A stretch of 64,000 nt of DNA from Sphingobacteriales bacterium TSM_CSM (lineage in GTDB: Bacteria; Bacteroidota; Bacteroidia; Chitinophagales; UBA2359). Position 1 is the stretch's first letter, and each line of letters opens with the position of its first letter. Below the pieces are notes generated by a model. The model had not been told where the DNA came from. It ran no database searches and was given only the letters and a program-made list of their open reading frames with translations. The translations under genes and the position numbers were made by a program. The stretch spans positions 32,113-96,112 of the forward strand of contig MTCR01000108.1 of assembly GCA_002212725.1 (NCBI GenBank), given 5' to 3'. Below are positions 53,199 through 62,532 of this stretch, one piece after another.

Positions 53199-55346
53199 TT
53201 AGTGCATTACCACTAATTTTTGAACGCCAAGGCTAATGCCGTTATCGAGAACCTGATAGTAATAGGTGCCGTTGCTGAGTTTGGCAGTGCTCAGGGTAAA
53301 GGTATTTACCCCTGCGCCCATTTGCTGCACCATAACTACTTTACCGGTTACATCCATAAGGCGGAATTCTGCATTGGCAACCGGCACATTCATTACAACG
53401 GTTGCCGAGTTGTTAGCCGGGTTGGGGTAGCAAATGGTTTTAACACCCTGTGCATCTTCAATGCCTACAGAGTCGCCAACCTGTACGGTTCCAACAACGG
53501 TGCAACCGCTGGCATCGGTAACAGAAACGGTATAGGTGCCGGGAGCAAGACCAGTAATGGTGGGCGAGGTTGAGCCGGTGCTCCATGCATAGGTATAAGG
53601 AGCCTGCCCGTTGGTAGCAGATACAGAAGCAATACCATTGTTGGCAGAACCGGCGCTGCTTACGCTGTTAACGGTAAGGTTAAACGGCGTGGTTTCGGTA
53701 ACTTCAAATACATAGGTTTTCAGCAGTTCATTGTTGGCTACGCTGTACACGCCAACTGAGTAATAACCGGGAGCCAGATTGCTGATAGTAGCAGCACTGC
53801 CGCCGGTAGTCCATTGGTAGTAAACCAAAGCATCTGCACCATCGGCAAGAGAAACGCTGATACTGCCGTTATTACCTGCGCCGCAACTGGGGTTAATTTC
53901 GGCAGCGAGCAGTCCCTGGGTGGGAGATTCTACCCAACTGTTGGTGCCGGTGGCATCGGGGGTTTTAAAGGTTTGCAGAATGCTTTTGGAACTGTTTTCC
54001 TGAATAAATACTACGGTGCGGAGGTCGGTAGCATCAACATAGGTGGGGAAAGTATAGGTTTGCGTGGTGGTAAAGGTTTCGCCGGCGGCCAGTGCGGGAA
54101 CGGTTATACCGGCGGTGGGCAACAATTTACGCAATACATTGGGGAAATCTTTTTCGCCGTTGCTGCCGGGGGCAGTGGTATAATTTACCATTTGCTCAAT
54201 AATTGCAACATACATTTTGTAGTTACCGGGTGCAAAATCTACCAGAGAAGTAACAGTTACGTTAATGGTAGCGGTATTGCCGGTCAAACTTTCTTCAACG
54301 CGCACCCCACAGGCTGCGGGGAAGGCTTTTTGCTGGCTGATGAGGCTGGTGGTAACCATGCTTGGCTGCCCGGAGATGGTTCCGTCAACAAACACGCCGG
54401 GTACGCCTGAAACGCCGTAGTAATCAACGCGTGAGTCGGGGTCGGCCGGATTTTGGTTGTACATGGGGTCATAGCCCGGCCAAGAAGTATGGTAAGATAT
54501 GTGGGCATATTTTCCAACATTAGCCTGTTGTGCCAAAACTGCCTGCATGCCCGGGTTTTGTGCTGCACAGGGGCCGCAGGAAGCCTGGGTAAAGTGCTCA
54601 ATCAGCACCAGACGGTCGCCAAGTTCAAAGGCAGAGTAAACGCCTTTGCTCAGCATGTCGTTATCGGGGTTCATATCGGCAACGCCATCGGGGTCTGAAG
54701 CCCAAACCTCAACGGTATGAGAGCCGAAATCGGCTAACCACGGTGTGCCGTGGGTAAAGTTGTATGATGCACCCGGAGCAATGGAAGCAGTAACAAACTG
54801 GGTTTGGGTTGCACCACCGTCAACGCGGTAATTAAGGTTAAAATTGCTGACAGTAGTAGTGCCAAGGTTCAAAATAGTACCCGGAATTTGTTTGCTGCCG
54901 GCCAAAACATAATCCTGCATGGAAATTTTGGTAATCAGCAAGTCTTTGGTTTGTGGGTTTACGGCAAAAATTTGGGTTTCTTCATCGCCAAACTCACCAC
55001 CCGATACAAGCGTGGTAGCACCGGCAGTAACATTGTAGAACCCGGTTCCGTAGGCACAGCAAATACCGTCGCCGTAGGCATCAAAAATTTCAAATTGCAC
55101 GGTAGCAGAGTTAGACACACACACATCTTCAGTGTAAGTAGTATTGGCGGCGGCATAAGGCCCACCGCTTGCCAGAACTGCGCCTGTGGCATAGTTTATC
55201 AAATTCCAGGTAGTTTCATCGGGATATTGGTCGGTTTTAACCGTAACCGTTAACTGGGTTTGCCCGCCCGGACACTGTGCGAACGCGGAATTTGTAAAAA
55301 CTACAACTGCAGTAAGTAGCAAAACGAGTTGTACTATTTTTTTCAT
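53199..55346 (-). CDS. Omp28-like thioredoxin-fold secreted protein with type A T9SS domain
   Basis: 715 residues from ATG 55346 (MKKIVQLVLLL; a second ATG two codons earlier is also possible). Signal peptide to about residue 23. Residues about 25-130 form a Cys-containing beta domain (YGDGICCAYGTGFYNV). Residues about 245-400 are thioredoxin-like with the redox site SCGPCAAQNPGM and a cis-Pro region GVSGVPGVFVDG, as in Omp28 relatives. Two SprB/Ig-like repeats follow (NGQAPYTYAWSTGS). The end (CYPNPANNSATVVMNV...GVQKLVVMH) is the type A sorting domain. Probably a surface thiol-disulfide protein. Confidence 0.85.
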   Translation of the reverse strand: MKKIVQLVLLLTAVVVFTNSAFAQCPGGQTQLTVTVKTDQYPDETTWNLINYATGAVLASGGPYAAANTTYTEDVCVSNSATVQFEIFDAYGDGICCAYGTGFYNVTAGATTLVSGGEFGDEETQIFAVNPQTKDLLITKISMQDYVLAGSKQIPGTILNLGTTTVSNFNLNYRVDGGATQTQFVTASIAPGASYNFTHGTPWLADFGSHTVEVWASDPDGVADMNPDNDMLSKGVYSAFELGDRLVLIEHFTQASCGPCAAQNPGMQAVLAQQANVGKYAHISYHTSWPGYDPMYNQNPADPDSRVDYYGVSGVPGVFVDGTISGQPSMVTTSLISQQKAFPAACGVRVEESLTGNTATINVTVTSLVDFAPGNYKMYVAIIEQMVNYTTAPGSNGEKDFPNVLRKLLPTAGITVPALAAGETFTTTQTYTFPTYVDATDLRTVVFIQENSSKSILQTFKTPDATGTNSWVESPTQGLLAAEINPSCGAGNNGSISVSLADGADALVYYQWTTGGSAATISNLAPGYYSVGVYSVANNELLKTYVFEVTETTPFNLTVNSVSSAGSANNGIASVSATNGQAPYTYAWSTGSTSPTITGLAPGTYTVSVTDASGCTVVGTVQVGDSVGIEDAQGVKTICYPNPANNSATVVMNVPVANAEFRLMDVTGKVVMVQQMGAGVNTFTLSTAKLSNGTYYYQVLDNGISLGVQKLVVMH

Positions 55347-55403
55347 TTGCAATAAAAATTTGGATTAAAAAGATGTTAAAAGATGATTTTTGTGAAGTGA
55401 AGA

Positions 55404-55411
55404 CAAAGATA
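55404..55411 (-). promoter_or_regulatory. -7 promoter box for the Omp28-like gene
   Basis: TATCTTTG on the minus strand, about 58 nt upstream of the start codon. Confidence 0.55.
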
Positions 55412-55579
55412 GGAATACACTGATTACAGAAGCATGTTTAGGGTATAAAAGTAACAGCTTCTTGTCTATTGAAAGACAAATGACTTTACAACTGCCCCCG
55501 TTTCTCTAAAATTTGTTCAAAGTTACAATAAACCTGTGTATAATTGCAGCATCTAACAGATAATTCGGAAAAAAAATTG

Positions 55580-55587
55580 TAGCTTTG
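55580..55587 (+). promoter_or_regulatory. -7 promoter box for the small T9SS protein
   Basis: TAGCTTTG ends 19 nt before the ATG at 55607, giving a very short leader and favouring that ATG over the GTG at 55598. Confidence 0.5.
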
Positions 55588-55606
55588 TACAAAAATTGTG
55601 ATAACT

Positions 55607-56317
55607 ATGAAAATACGCTTACTTTCTTTGTTGCCGGTTTTATGCCTGACCCTTCAGTTACATGCCCAGGGATTGGTAATGGACCCGTCACCCGCAAGTG
55701 AAATTACCGTGTCGGGGGTAGCTGATGTGTATGAATTGGTAGCCCATGCTTCTGTTACCAATACCACCAATCAAACCCTAACCGTAACCTGGCAACGAAC
55801 ATCCAACGACCTGTTCGGGGCAGGCTGGCGTTCTTTGGTGTGCGACAAAATTACCTGCTGGAGCCCCAATGTAAACAACAATACCATTACCATTCCGCCC
55901 GGCGAATCTTCTATTCTCGATGTGCATTTTCAATCGAACGAAGCCACAATCGGACCCGGTTACGGCATTGTGCAAATTGCTATAACCGTTGCCGAAAACA
56001 GCGCGTATAACCTTAACGCCACCTACCGCTGCGACGCCTGGGCAGTAGGAATTCAAACGCCCTATCAGGAAGAAATCAAATTCTACCCCAATCCCGTGCG
56101 CGACCGCCTGAATATTGAGTTTAATTCGTACACCAACGTCAAATATCTGGAGGTGTATAACATCATCGGAGCAAAAATTGCCCAATTTTCGGTTTACAAC
56201 AGCTATTATCCTTTTGTGTATGATGCTACCGCCTTAGACGAAGGCATGTACTTCATCCGCCTTTACGACCACGACTATAACTTTATTGAATCTAAAGTTT
56301 TTACCAAAAGCAGGTAG
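55607..56317 (+). CDS. Secreted protein with type A T9SS sorting domain
   Basis: 236 residues from ATG 55607, with a signal peptide to about residue 20 (CLTLQLHAQG). Residues about 25-150 are an immunoglobulin-like beta domain (VYELVAHASVTNTTNQTLTVTW; one Cys pair in VCDKITCW). The last about 80 residues are the sorting domain: FYPNPVRDRLNIEF, VYNIIGAKI and GMYFIRLYD. The export route is clear; the function is not. It has a strong terminator just downstream. Confidence 0.8.
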   Translation: MKIRLLSLLPVLCLTLQLHAQGLVMDPSPASEITVSGVADVYELVAHASVTNTTNQTLTVTWQRTSNDLFGAGWRSLVCDKITCWSPNVNNNTITIPPGESSILDVHFQSNEATIGPGYGIVQIAITVAENSAYNLNATYRCDAWAVGIQTPYQEEIKFYPNPVRDRLNIEFNSYTNVKYLEVYNIIGAKIAQFSVYNSYYPFVYDATALDEGMYFIRLYDHDYNFIESKVFTKSR

Positions 56318-56362
56318 TTTTTGAGCAACATAAAAATTCCCGAAGGCAGCATCCTGCTCATC

Positions 56363-56390
56363 AAGCCCCGAAACACAGATTTCGGGGCTT
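56363..56390 (+). terminator. Intrinsic terminator
   Basis: AAGCCCCGAAA (56363-56373) pairs perfectly with TTTCGGGGCTT (56380-56390), followed by TGTTGTTTTG. It ends the small T9SS gene. Confidence 0.88.
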
Positions 56391-56472
56391 TGTTGTTTTG
56401 TGTTGTGCTTTCGTAAAAAATACTTACTTTTATGCCCGTTTTTATTTGTGTAACCCTTAAACAATAAAACCC

Positions 56473-57606
56473 ATGAACTATAACCCGTTTACAGATAAGC
56501 CGGCCGCCCTGCTTATGCTCTGTGTAATATTATTGCTCACCTCCTGTGTTTCGGCTAAGAAGTATAAAAACATGGAGTATGAGCGAAATACAGCCTATGC
56601 CGATAAGGTGAACGCACAACAACGCATAGATAACCTGGAGGGAATGTTGAAAAAAATTAAAACCGATACAGCCAACTTTGGCATGGCTTACCGGAATTTG
56701 AACGAACAATACAGCACCCTTAAGGCATCGAGTACCCTGACTGCACAGCAGCTCAGCCAACAATTGCAGGCAAGCCGCAAAGAATTGCGCGCAAAGGAAG
56801 ACACGCTTTACCGCAAAGAATTGCAACTGTTGGAGCGCGAACAATTGGTGCAGGAATTGCAAATGGCCATAGAAAGGAAAGAACTGGCACAACGCGCACT
56901 TATAGAAAGCCTTCAGGCAGCCTTGGTGGGCTTTTCTGCCGAAGATTTGCAAATTGAACGCAAAGGAGGTAAAGTATATGTTTCACTTTCAGAAAAATTG
57001 CTCTTTCAGTCAGGTCAGGCCGATGTTGATGAGCAGGGTAAAATGGCGCTGTTAAAACTGGCCGAAGTATTAAACCGCAACCCCAATATAGATATTACCG
57101 TTGAAGGACATACCGATAATGTGCCTATTAAAACCGCCGTTTATAAAGACAATTGGGATTTAAGCGTATATAGGGCTACTACAGTTGCCCGAATACTGTC
57201 TGAAATGTATGGCGTGAGCACAACCCGAATTCTTGCTTCGGGCAGGGGTGAATTTTTTCCGGTAGCCGATAACGGCACCTACGAAGGAAGAGCACGCAAC
57301 CGCCGTACCGAAATTATACTCATGCCCAAGTTAGATGAGGTTTACCGAACCCTCGAAACCTCTGCCAATGCCCGTACTTTTAACACCGTGCCTGCTGTTT
57401 TGAAACCCGAAGCACCCGTAAACACGCCCGCTGCCATACCCGAACAGCCCGAACAACCCGAACCCGACAATAAACAACCTGCACCACAAAACAACTTAAC
57501 CCCAAACGGTGTTAATACGCCGCAACCCCTGTTTAACGCAAGCCCCGAACTGCAACCCGGCAACAATAAAACAGATGGCGACAACGACGGCGGCGGCTTA
57601 AACTGA
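56473..57606 (+). CDS. OmpA-family lipoprotein with coiled coil
   Basis: 377 residues. The lipobox is LLTSC at about 22-26, so it is lipid-anchored in the outer membrane. Residues about 40-165 form a coiled coil of heptads (LQASRKELRAKEDTLYRKELQLLEREQL in part). Residues about 180-295 are the OmpA peptidoglycan-binding domain: LLFQSGQADVDEQGK, VEGHTDNVPIKT and GRGEFFPVADN...RNRRTEI, with the Asp and Arg that contact meso-diaminopimelate. The tail is low-complexity Pro/Glu/Asn. It links the outer membrane to the wall. It is a single gene. Confidence 0.88.
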   Translation: MNYNPFTDKPAALLMLCVILLLTSCVSAKKYKNMEYERNTAYADKVNAQQRIDNLEGMLKKIKTDTANFGMAYRNLNEQYSTLKASSTLTAQQLSQQLQASRKELRAKEDTLYRKELQLLEREQLVQELQMAIERKELAQRALIESLQAALVGFSAEDLQIERKGGKVYVSLSEKLLFQSGQADVDEQGKMALLKLAEVLNRNPNIDITVEGHTDNVPIKTAVYKDNWDLSVYRATTVARILSEMYGVSTTRILASGRGEFFPVADNGTYEGRARNRRTEIILMPKLDEVYRTLETSANARTFNTVPAVLKPEAPVNTPAAIPEQPEQPEPDNKQPAPQNNLTPNGVNTPQPLFNASPELQPGNNKTDGDNDGGGLN

Positions 57607-57751
57607 TGCCCCTGTCACCGTTGTTTATTGCTGCACATGTATTTGCCGCAGGCAGGCCGCATCAACGGGTAAAACGGTAAACGCACCGGCTAACTTCTTT
57701 TTTCTTAGTAATTTACCGGAGTCTAAAACCGGTTTCAGAACAGATTTTTAT

Positions 57752-58849
57752 ATGGCTGTATTGCAACATCTGCATTTCAACAACCCCAACCCCGATGCAC
57801 TTGCATCGGTTACATGGCAAAGCCCGTCTAATATTGCCATTGTTAAATATTGGGGTAAATATGGCAATCAATATCCGCAAAACCCCTCGCTGAGTTTTAC
57901 CCTTTCACAGGCGGTTACGCAAACAACCGTAACATGTACCCCGCGAAACCCGCAACCCCATGTGCCGGTAAGCGCAGCGTTTAGCTTCCACGGGCAACCC
58001 AACGAAAAATTTGCCGCCAAAATAAACCGTTATCTTGAGTCGGTGGCAGCAAGTTTTCCGTTTTTATACACCACGCATTTGCAAATAGACTCTGCCAATT
58101 CCTTTCCGCATTCGTCGGGTATAGCTTCTTCGGCATCGGGTATGAGCGCACTGGCACTCTGCCTCTGCTCTTTGAAGCAGCATTTCGAACCCAATACCCA
58201 ACTTCAGAACCACGATACATTTTTACAAACAGCCTCGTATTTTGCCCGGCTTGGCTCGGGCAGCGCCTGCCGCTCGGTATATCCGCAGGCTGCCGTTTGG
58301 GGACTGTGCGATTTTTTACCCGGCAGCAGCCCCGATTTTGCCATTCCTTACCAAACCCACCTGCACCCCGTTTTTCACAACTATGCAGATACAATTCTGC
58401 TGGTAAGCAGCGCCGAAAAAAGTGTTTCGAGCCGCGCCGGACACAACCTCATGAACGGCAACCCCTTTGCCCCCGTGCGCTACGAGCAGGCAAACCGGCA
58501 CCTGCAGCAACTGCATGGTATATTGCAAAGCGGCGACCTGCAAGCCTTTATAGCCCTTACCGAACTGGAAGCGCTAAGTCTTCATGCCTTAATGATGACC
58601 TCCTCGCCGTCTTTTCTGTTAATGCGACCCAATACCGTGGCAGTTATTGAACGCATCAGGCGTTTCAGGCAAGAAACCGGCTGCCCTGTTTGTTTTACAC
58701 TCGACGCCGGGCCTAACGTACATGTGTTGTACCCGCAGGAAGTTGCTCAGCAGGCCGCTGCATTTATCAAAGAAGAATTGTTGCCCCTATGTGAAAATGG
58801 CCGCTGTATTTGGGATAAGGCCGGCAACGGCCCGGTAAAAATCGGGTAA
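57752..58849 (+). CDS. mvaD: Diphosphomevalonate decarboxylase
   Basis: 365 residues of the GHMP kinase superfamily. It converts mevalonate diphosphate to isopentenyl diphosphate with ATP. Family blocks: SPSNIAIVKYWGKYG (with the Lys and Trp of the substrate pocket), SLSFTLSQAVTQTTV, SSGIASSASGMSALALCL (phosphate loop), ARLGSGSACRSVYPQ with the catalytic-region Arg, and CFTLDAGPNVHVLYP with the Asp base. It precedes mevalonate kinase by 39 bp, so this organism makes isoprenoids, at least in part, through mevalonate. Confidence 0.93.
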   Translation: MAVLQHLHFNNPNPDALASVTWQSPSNIAIVKYWGKYGNQYPQNPSLSFTLSQAVTQTTVTCTPRNPQPHVPVSAAFSFHGQPNEKFAAKINRYLESVAASFPFLYTTHLQIDSANSFPHSSGIASSASGMSALALCLCSLKQHFEPNTQLQNHDTFLQTASYFARLGSGSACRSVYPQAAVWGLCDFLPGSSPDFAIPYQTHLHPVFHNYADTILLVSSAEKSVSSRAGHNLMNGNPFAPVRYEQANRHLQQLHGILQSGDLQAFIALTELEALSLHALMMTSSPSFLLMRPNTVAVIERIRRFRQETGCPVCFTLDAGPNVHVLYPQEVAQQAAAFIKEELLPLCENGRCIWDKAGNGPVKIG

Positions 58850-58888
58850 AAAATGGCAATGCTCTGATTTCAACACTATACAATTGAA

Positions 58889-59854
58889 ATGCGTATGGAT
58901 ACCGCCCAAAATCCTGTTTTTCCGGCAAAATTGCTGCTCTTTGGCGAGTATAGCATTGTTATTGGCGGGCAGGGGCTAACCGTACCCTATAAGGCTTACG
59001 GCGGCGCCCTGCAATTTGTACGCACCAATATTTTGAACAAGAGCGAAGAAATAAGACAATCTAACGATACACTGCGCAATTTTGCTCAATACCTGTTGCA
59101 ACAGCAACAGTCCGGCGCTTTACCCGAAGGAGTAGATACAGCACAATTGCAGACAGACGTTCAGCAGGGGTTATACTTTCATTCCAACATACCGCACGGG
59201 TACGGGCTGGGAAGTTCGGGCGCTTTGTGTGCGGCAGTTTACTACCGTTATGCCATGCATGGCAATGCTGCCGGAACCGGCAAGGCTTCGGCCGACACCA
59301 TTGTTGGATTGCGCGGCATATTTGCGCAGATGGAATCGTTTTTTCATGGTGCAAGTTCCGGAATTGACCCACTGGTTTGTTACCTTCAACAACCGCTGCA
59401 TATAATAGGCGAGAGCAACCTGCATGTGGTAAACATGCCCGAAAACAAGTTAGAAAATTTGCATTTTTTCCTTTATGAAACCGGAAAACCACGCCCTGCC
59501 AATTCGGGTTTGGTGCCTTTATTTCTGGAAAAGTGTAAAAATCCCGAATTTGCCGAAATTTGCCGCCTGTACCTTACCAAGTACAACAACAACTGCATAG
59601 ATGCCTATCTTCGCTCTGATTCGGCAATGTTATGGGAAAATGCCCGGCGACTTTCGCATTTTGAGTTGGTGCATTTTGAACCTATGATTCCCGGTCACAT
59701 GTTGCAGGAGTGGCGGCGGGGGTTAAACCGGCGGCAATTTTATTTAAAACTTTGTGGTGCCGGCGGCGGCGGTTATATGCTGGGACTATGTAAAAACCTG
59801 CCCGAAACCGCCCAACATCTGGGCGAAAACAGGGTGCAGGAACTGACTTTGTAA
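58889..59854 (+). CDS. mvk: Mevalonate kinase-type GHMP kinase
   Basis: 321 residues. GHMP motif 1 is PAKLLLFGEYSIVIGGQGL, motif 2 (phosphate loop) is IPHGYGLGSSGALCAAVYYRY, with the catalytic-type Asp in SSGIDPLVCYLQ, and motif 3 is LCGAGGGGYMLGL. It sits 39 bp after mvaD, and GHMP kinases at that place act on mevalonate or phosphomevalonate; mevalonate is the more likely given the GEYSIVIGG start. A phosphomevalonate kinase gene is not in the window. Confidence 0.82.
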   Translation: MRMDTAQNPVFPAKLLLFGEYSIVIGGQGLTVPYKAYGGALQFVRTNILNKSEEIRQSNDTLRNFAQYLLQQQQSGALPEGVDTAQLQTDVQQGLYFHSNIPHGYGLGSSGALCAAVYYRYAMHGNAAGTGKASADTIVGLRGIFAQMESFFHGASSGIDPLVCYLQQPLHIIGESNLHVVNMPENKLENLHFFLYETGKPRPANSGLVPLFLEKCKNPEFAEICRLYLTKYNNNCIDAYLRSDSAMLWENARRLSHFELVHFEPMIPGHMLQEWRRGLNRRQFYLKLCGAGGGGYMLGLCKNLPETAQHLGENRVQELTL

Positions 59855-59902
59855 ATGCTCAATACCGGAAGTTTTGCTGCCAAAATTACATTAATCCGGA
59901 GT

Positions 59903-60153
59903 GTTTAGGTGAAATTGGAAATTAGGGAACATATTTTATGTGCGAAAAAAAACGCTCTATATTTCTAAAGTCCTTACAAAACAAGGGTTACGGACTGGGG
60001 CAATAAATGGGATTACCACACAGCCGGGTTCTTTTTTGTTTTCTGTGAATGCTTACCATAACTTTTTGCACTTTTGGAATGGATAAAAAAAGTCTGAACA
60101 AGCAAAAACCTTTGCAGAACAAACCCGCAACGCTAATTTAATTTCAACCTCAT
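59903..60153. mobile_element. MITE-like element, copy 2, degenerate
   Basis: About 250 bp aligning with the interior of copy 1 at 1431-1727, in the same orientation. Shared runs include CTAAAGTNCTTACAAAACAAGGGTTAC (N differs) and the GCTTACCATAACTTTT block, then AACCTTTGCAGAA. The right end reads TTTCAACCTCATATTA, a decayed form of the copy-1 right inverted repeat; the left inverted repeat is gone. The 7-mer ATTAATC flanks it (59890-59896 and 60154-60160), which may be a target duplication or chance. It fills the interval between mevalonate kinase and the membrane-protein gene; its right edge touches that gene's stop codon. Confidence 0.6.
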
Positions 60154-60154
60154 A

Positions 60155-60715
60155 TTAATCTATGCGATAAGTAGTTCCCTTACCGCTGTCATCTTCATCA
60201 TTTGCCGAGCCAAACAGTTTGCTCCACCCTACATAAAACACCACAAACAACACTATAAACAAGCCAAAAAGATGCACCACCGAACCATGAAACACCACCC
60301 AGATGCGTGTTTGCTGTATAAGGAGAATGGCAATAAACGTAACCGCCAACATCATTAACAAACCCGATAACCGGCGGAAACCTGGTATATGGCGCATATC
60401 GGCTTTTTGGTTTATGAGCAGCAGGGTGGCAACCATAATCATAATGGGCAAGAAATATACCAGTGCATTAACCTGTAGCAGGCTGCGCTGCCGTTCAAAA
60501 AACAGGGTATAAACACACAATACCAGAGCCATAATACCCGGCACACTCGACAAGTACACCAGTGCAGAATAAAAATATTTCCAGGGGCTTTGGCGGGCTT
60601 CTTCGCGGGTGGTCAGGCTGCCTGCAATACCGGCAGCTATTGGCAGCAAAATAAAAAATATGAGTACCGGAGCCGGGTTGGCGGCCAATGCATCAAAAAG
60701 TTCCTGAAGGGTCAT
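60155..60715 (-). CDS. Small four-helix integral membrane protein, unknown
   Basis: 186 residues with four clear hydrophobic helices (about 15-35, 50-70, 83-102 and 118-160, the last likely two spans) and a soluble acidic end (ANDEDDSGKG). An odd cytosolic-type start (MTLQELFDALAANPAPVL) precedes the first helix. No motif or family is recognised. It lies 17 bp after gltX on the same strand, so it is probably co-transcribed. The repeat at 59903-60153 begins at its stop codon. Confidence 0.65.
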   Translation of the reverse strand: MTLQELFDALAANPAPVLIFFILLPIAAGIAGSLTTREEARQSPWKYFYSALVYLSSVPGIMALVLCVYTLFFERQRSLLQVNALVYFLPIMIMVATLLLINQKADMRHIPGFRRLSGLLMMLAVTFIAILLIQQTRIWVVFHGSVVHLFGLFIVLFVVFYVGWSKLFGSANDEDDSGKGTTYRID

Positions 60716-60732
60716 AGCCGGTTACAGTTAAA

Positions 60733-62283
60733 TTAAGCGGGTTTTACAATACTATCAAATGCGGTTAATCCTTTGCTCAGGCGGTTGTTTACCTCATCGG
60801 CGCCCAAAAGGGCGGCCATGTCAAACACCGGTGGTCCCGATATGGTTCCTGCCAGCATAATGCGCAGCAGGGGCAGTACATCGCCCATGCCTAACTGATG
60901 TTCCTGCATGGCGGTTTTCACTTCCCGCTCTATGTCGGCGGCGGTAAACTGCGGCAGATGGCAGAGCCGGTTGCAGAGTTGGGTAAAGTAGGCGGCGGTT
61001 TTGGCGTTCCACTTTTTTTGCACTGTTTTTTCGTCGTAGGAGGCCGGTGGTGAAAAGAAAAAGTGTCCGTTTGTCCAGAAATCGGGTAAAAAAGTAACGC
61101 GTTCTTTCATCAGGGCACATACTCCGGAAAGATACGGAGCAGGTATATTTTTCAAATCATCGGGAGCAAAAGGGCGGATGAGTTCGGACAAACGTTCATC
61201 GGGTGTATTTTTTATATATTGCTGGTTGAACCATTTGGCCTTGTCAAAATCAAATTTTGCACCCGACTTACCAATTCTATCCACCGAAAAAGCTTCAATC
61301 AGTTCCTGCATGGAAAAAATTTCCTGTTCGCCTTCGGGGTGCCAGCCAAACAAGGCCAGCATATTTACAAAGGCTTCGGGCAAAAAGCCCATTTCACGGA
61401 AACCGGTAGCCTGTTCTTTTTGCAACGGGTGTATGTAGGCCAGCGGAAACACGGTAAATCCAAGGCGGTCAGCATCGCGCTTGCTTAGTTTCCCGTTTCC
61501 GTCGGGTTTCAGCATCAGGGGTACGTGGGCAAAACTGGGCATGGTACCGGTCCAGCCAAAAGCGCGGTACAGCAGTACGTGTAAAGGCGTGGAGGGCAGC
61601 CATTCCTCGCCGCGTATAACGTGGGTTATTTCCATCAGGTGGTCATCTACCACATTGGCAAGGTGGTAAGTGGGCATTCCGTCTGATTTGAGCAGCACTT
61701 TGTCATCCATTTCATGGGTATGTACACTTACCTCACCCCTGATGAGGTCGTTTACCATTACCGTTTCGTTATCGGGAATTTTAAATCTTACCACATAAGG
61801 TTGCCCCGATTGCAACAGCACTTCCACCTCCCGGGGCGGCAATGTAAGCGAGTTGCGCATGTGCATTCGGGTAATAGGGTTGTAGTTATACTGAGCCGTA
61901 GGAAGGTCTTTCAATTTCAGGCTTTCGCGCATGGCTTCCAAATCTTCCTGCGTATCAAAGGCGTAGTAGGCATGTCCGGTGTCTAATAATTGTTGTACAT
62001 AGCGGCGGTAAATTTCTTTGCGGTCAGATTGGCGGTAAGGGCCGTAAGCGCCGCCAACATGTACCCCTTCATCGCAGGTAATGCCGCACCAGTTCAGGGC
62101 ATCAATAATATATTGCTCGGCACCGGGTACAAAGCGGGCAAGGTCGGTATCTTCTATGCGCAGCACAAAAGAACCGTTGTTTTTACGGGTAAACAGGTAG
62201 CAATACAGGGCGGTTCTGATGCCGCCAATATGCTGAAAACCGGTAGGACTTGGCGCATACCGGGTGCGTACAGGTCTTGACAT
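60733..62283 (-). CDS. gltX: Glutamate-tRNA ligase
   Basis: 516 residues from ATG 62283, where the family start SRPVRTRYAPSPTGFQHIGGIRTA begins; upstream in-frame codons to 62334 include the promoter region and are rejected. Class I signature: HIGH variant FQHIGG, KMSKS variant KLSKRDADRL, and the LTLPPREVEV/YHLANVVDDHLMEITHVIRGEEW core. It charges tRNA-Glu (and tRNA-Gln in organisms relying on GatCAB). The -7 box lies 28 nt upstream. Confidence 0.96.
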   Translation of the reverse strand: MSRPVRTRYAPSPTGFQHIGGIRTALYCYLFTRKNNGSFVLRIEDTDLARFVPGAEQYIIDALNWCGITCDEGVHVGGAYGPYRQSDRKEIYRRYVQQLLDTGHAYYAFDTQEDLEAMRESLKLKDLPTAQYNYNPITRMHMRNSLTLPPREVEVLLQSGQPYVVRFKIPDNETVMVNDLIRGEVSVHTHEMDDKVLLKSDGMPTYHLANVVDDHLMEITHVIRGEEWLPSTPLHVLLYRAFGWTGTMPSFAHVPLMLKPDGNGKLSKRDADRLGFTVFPLAYIHPLQKEQATGFREMGFLPEAFVNMLALFGWHPEGEQEIFSMQELIEAFSVDRIGKSGAKFDFDKAKWFNQQYIKNTPDERLSELIRPFAPDDLKNIPAPYLSGVCALMKERVTFLPDFWTNGHFFFSPPASYDEKTVQKKWNAKTAAYFTQLCNRLCHLPQFTAADIEREVKTAMQEHQLGMGDVLPLLRIMLAGTISGPPVFDMAALLGADEVNNRLSKGLTAFDSIVKPA

Positions 62284-62310
62284 AAAAGGGAGTTTATTTA
62301 CACAAAGGGG

Positions 62311-62318
62311 CAAAAATA
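62311..62318 (-). promoter_or_regulatory. -7 promoter box for gltX
   Basis: TATTTTTG on the minus strand, 28 nt upstream of ATG 62283. It supports that start over the longer frame. Confidence 0.45.
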
Positions 62319-62462
62319 CACAATTCGGGGGCAATTTTACCGCACCCTTGAGTGGTTTTCTTAAAATTTGCCATTTATGCGAGCAATTGGTGGGTTATTT
62401 GTTGAATTGTTTCCTTTTTGGAAAAAACAAGCGGCTTCTTTTTCCTGTTTTTGTGTTTGTTG

Positions 62463-62493
62463 TTTCACAGCCCGAAAAATACCTGTAAATTTG
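62463..62493 (+). promoter_or_regulatory. Promoter of the LVIVD-repeat protein
   Basis: TAAATTTG at 62486-62493 with TTTC at 62463-62466, 19 nt upstream, a near match to the Bacteroidota promoter. The ATG follows 40 nt after the -7 box. Confidence 0.5.
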
Positions 62494-62532
62494 AGCTAAC
62501 CAAATCTTTCTTTACAATTCAGATACCTGTTT

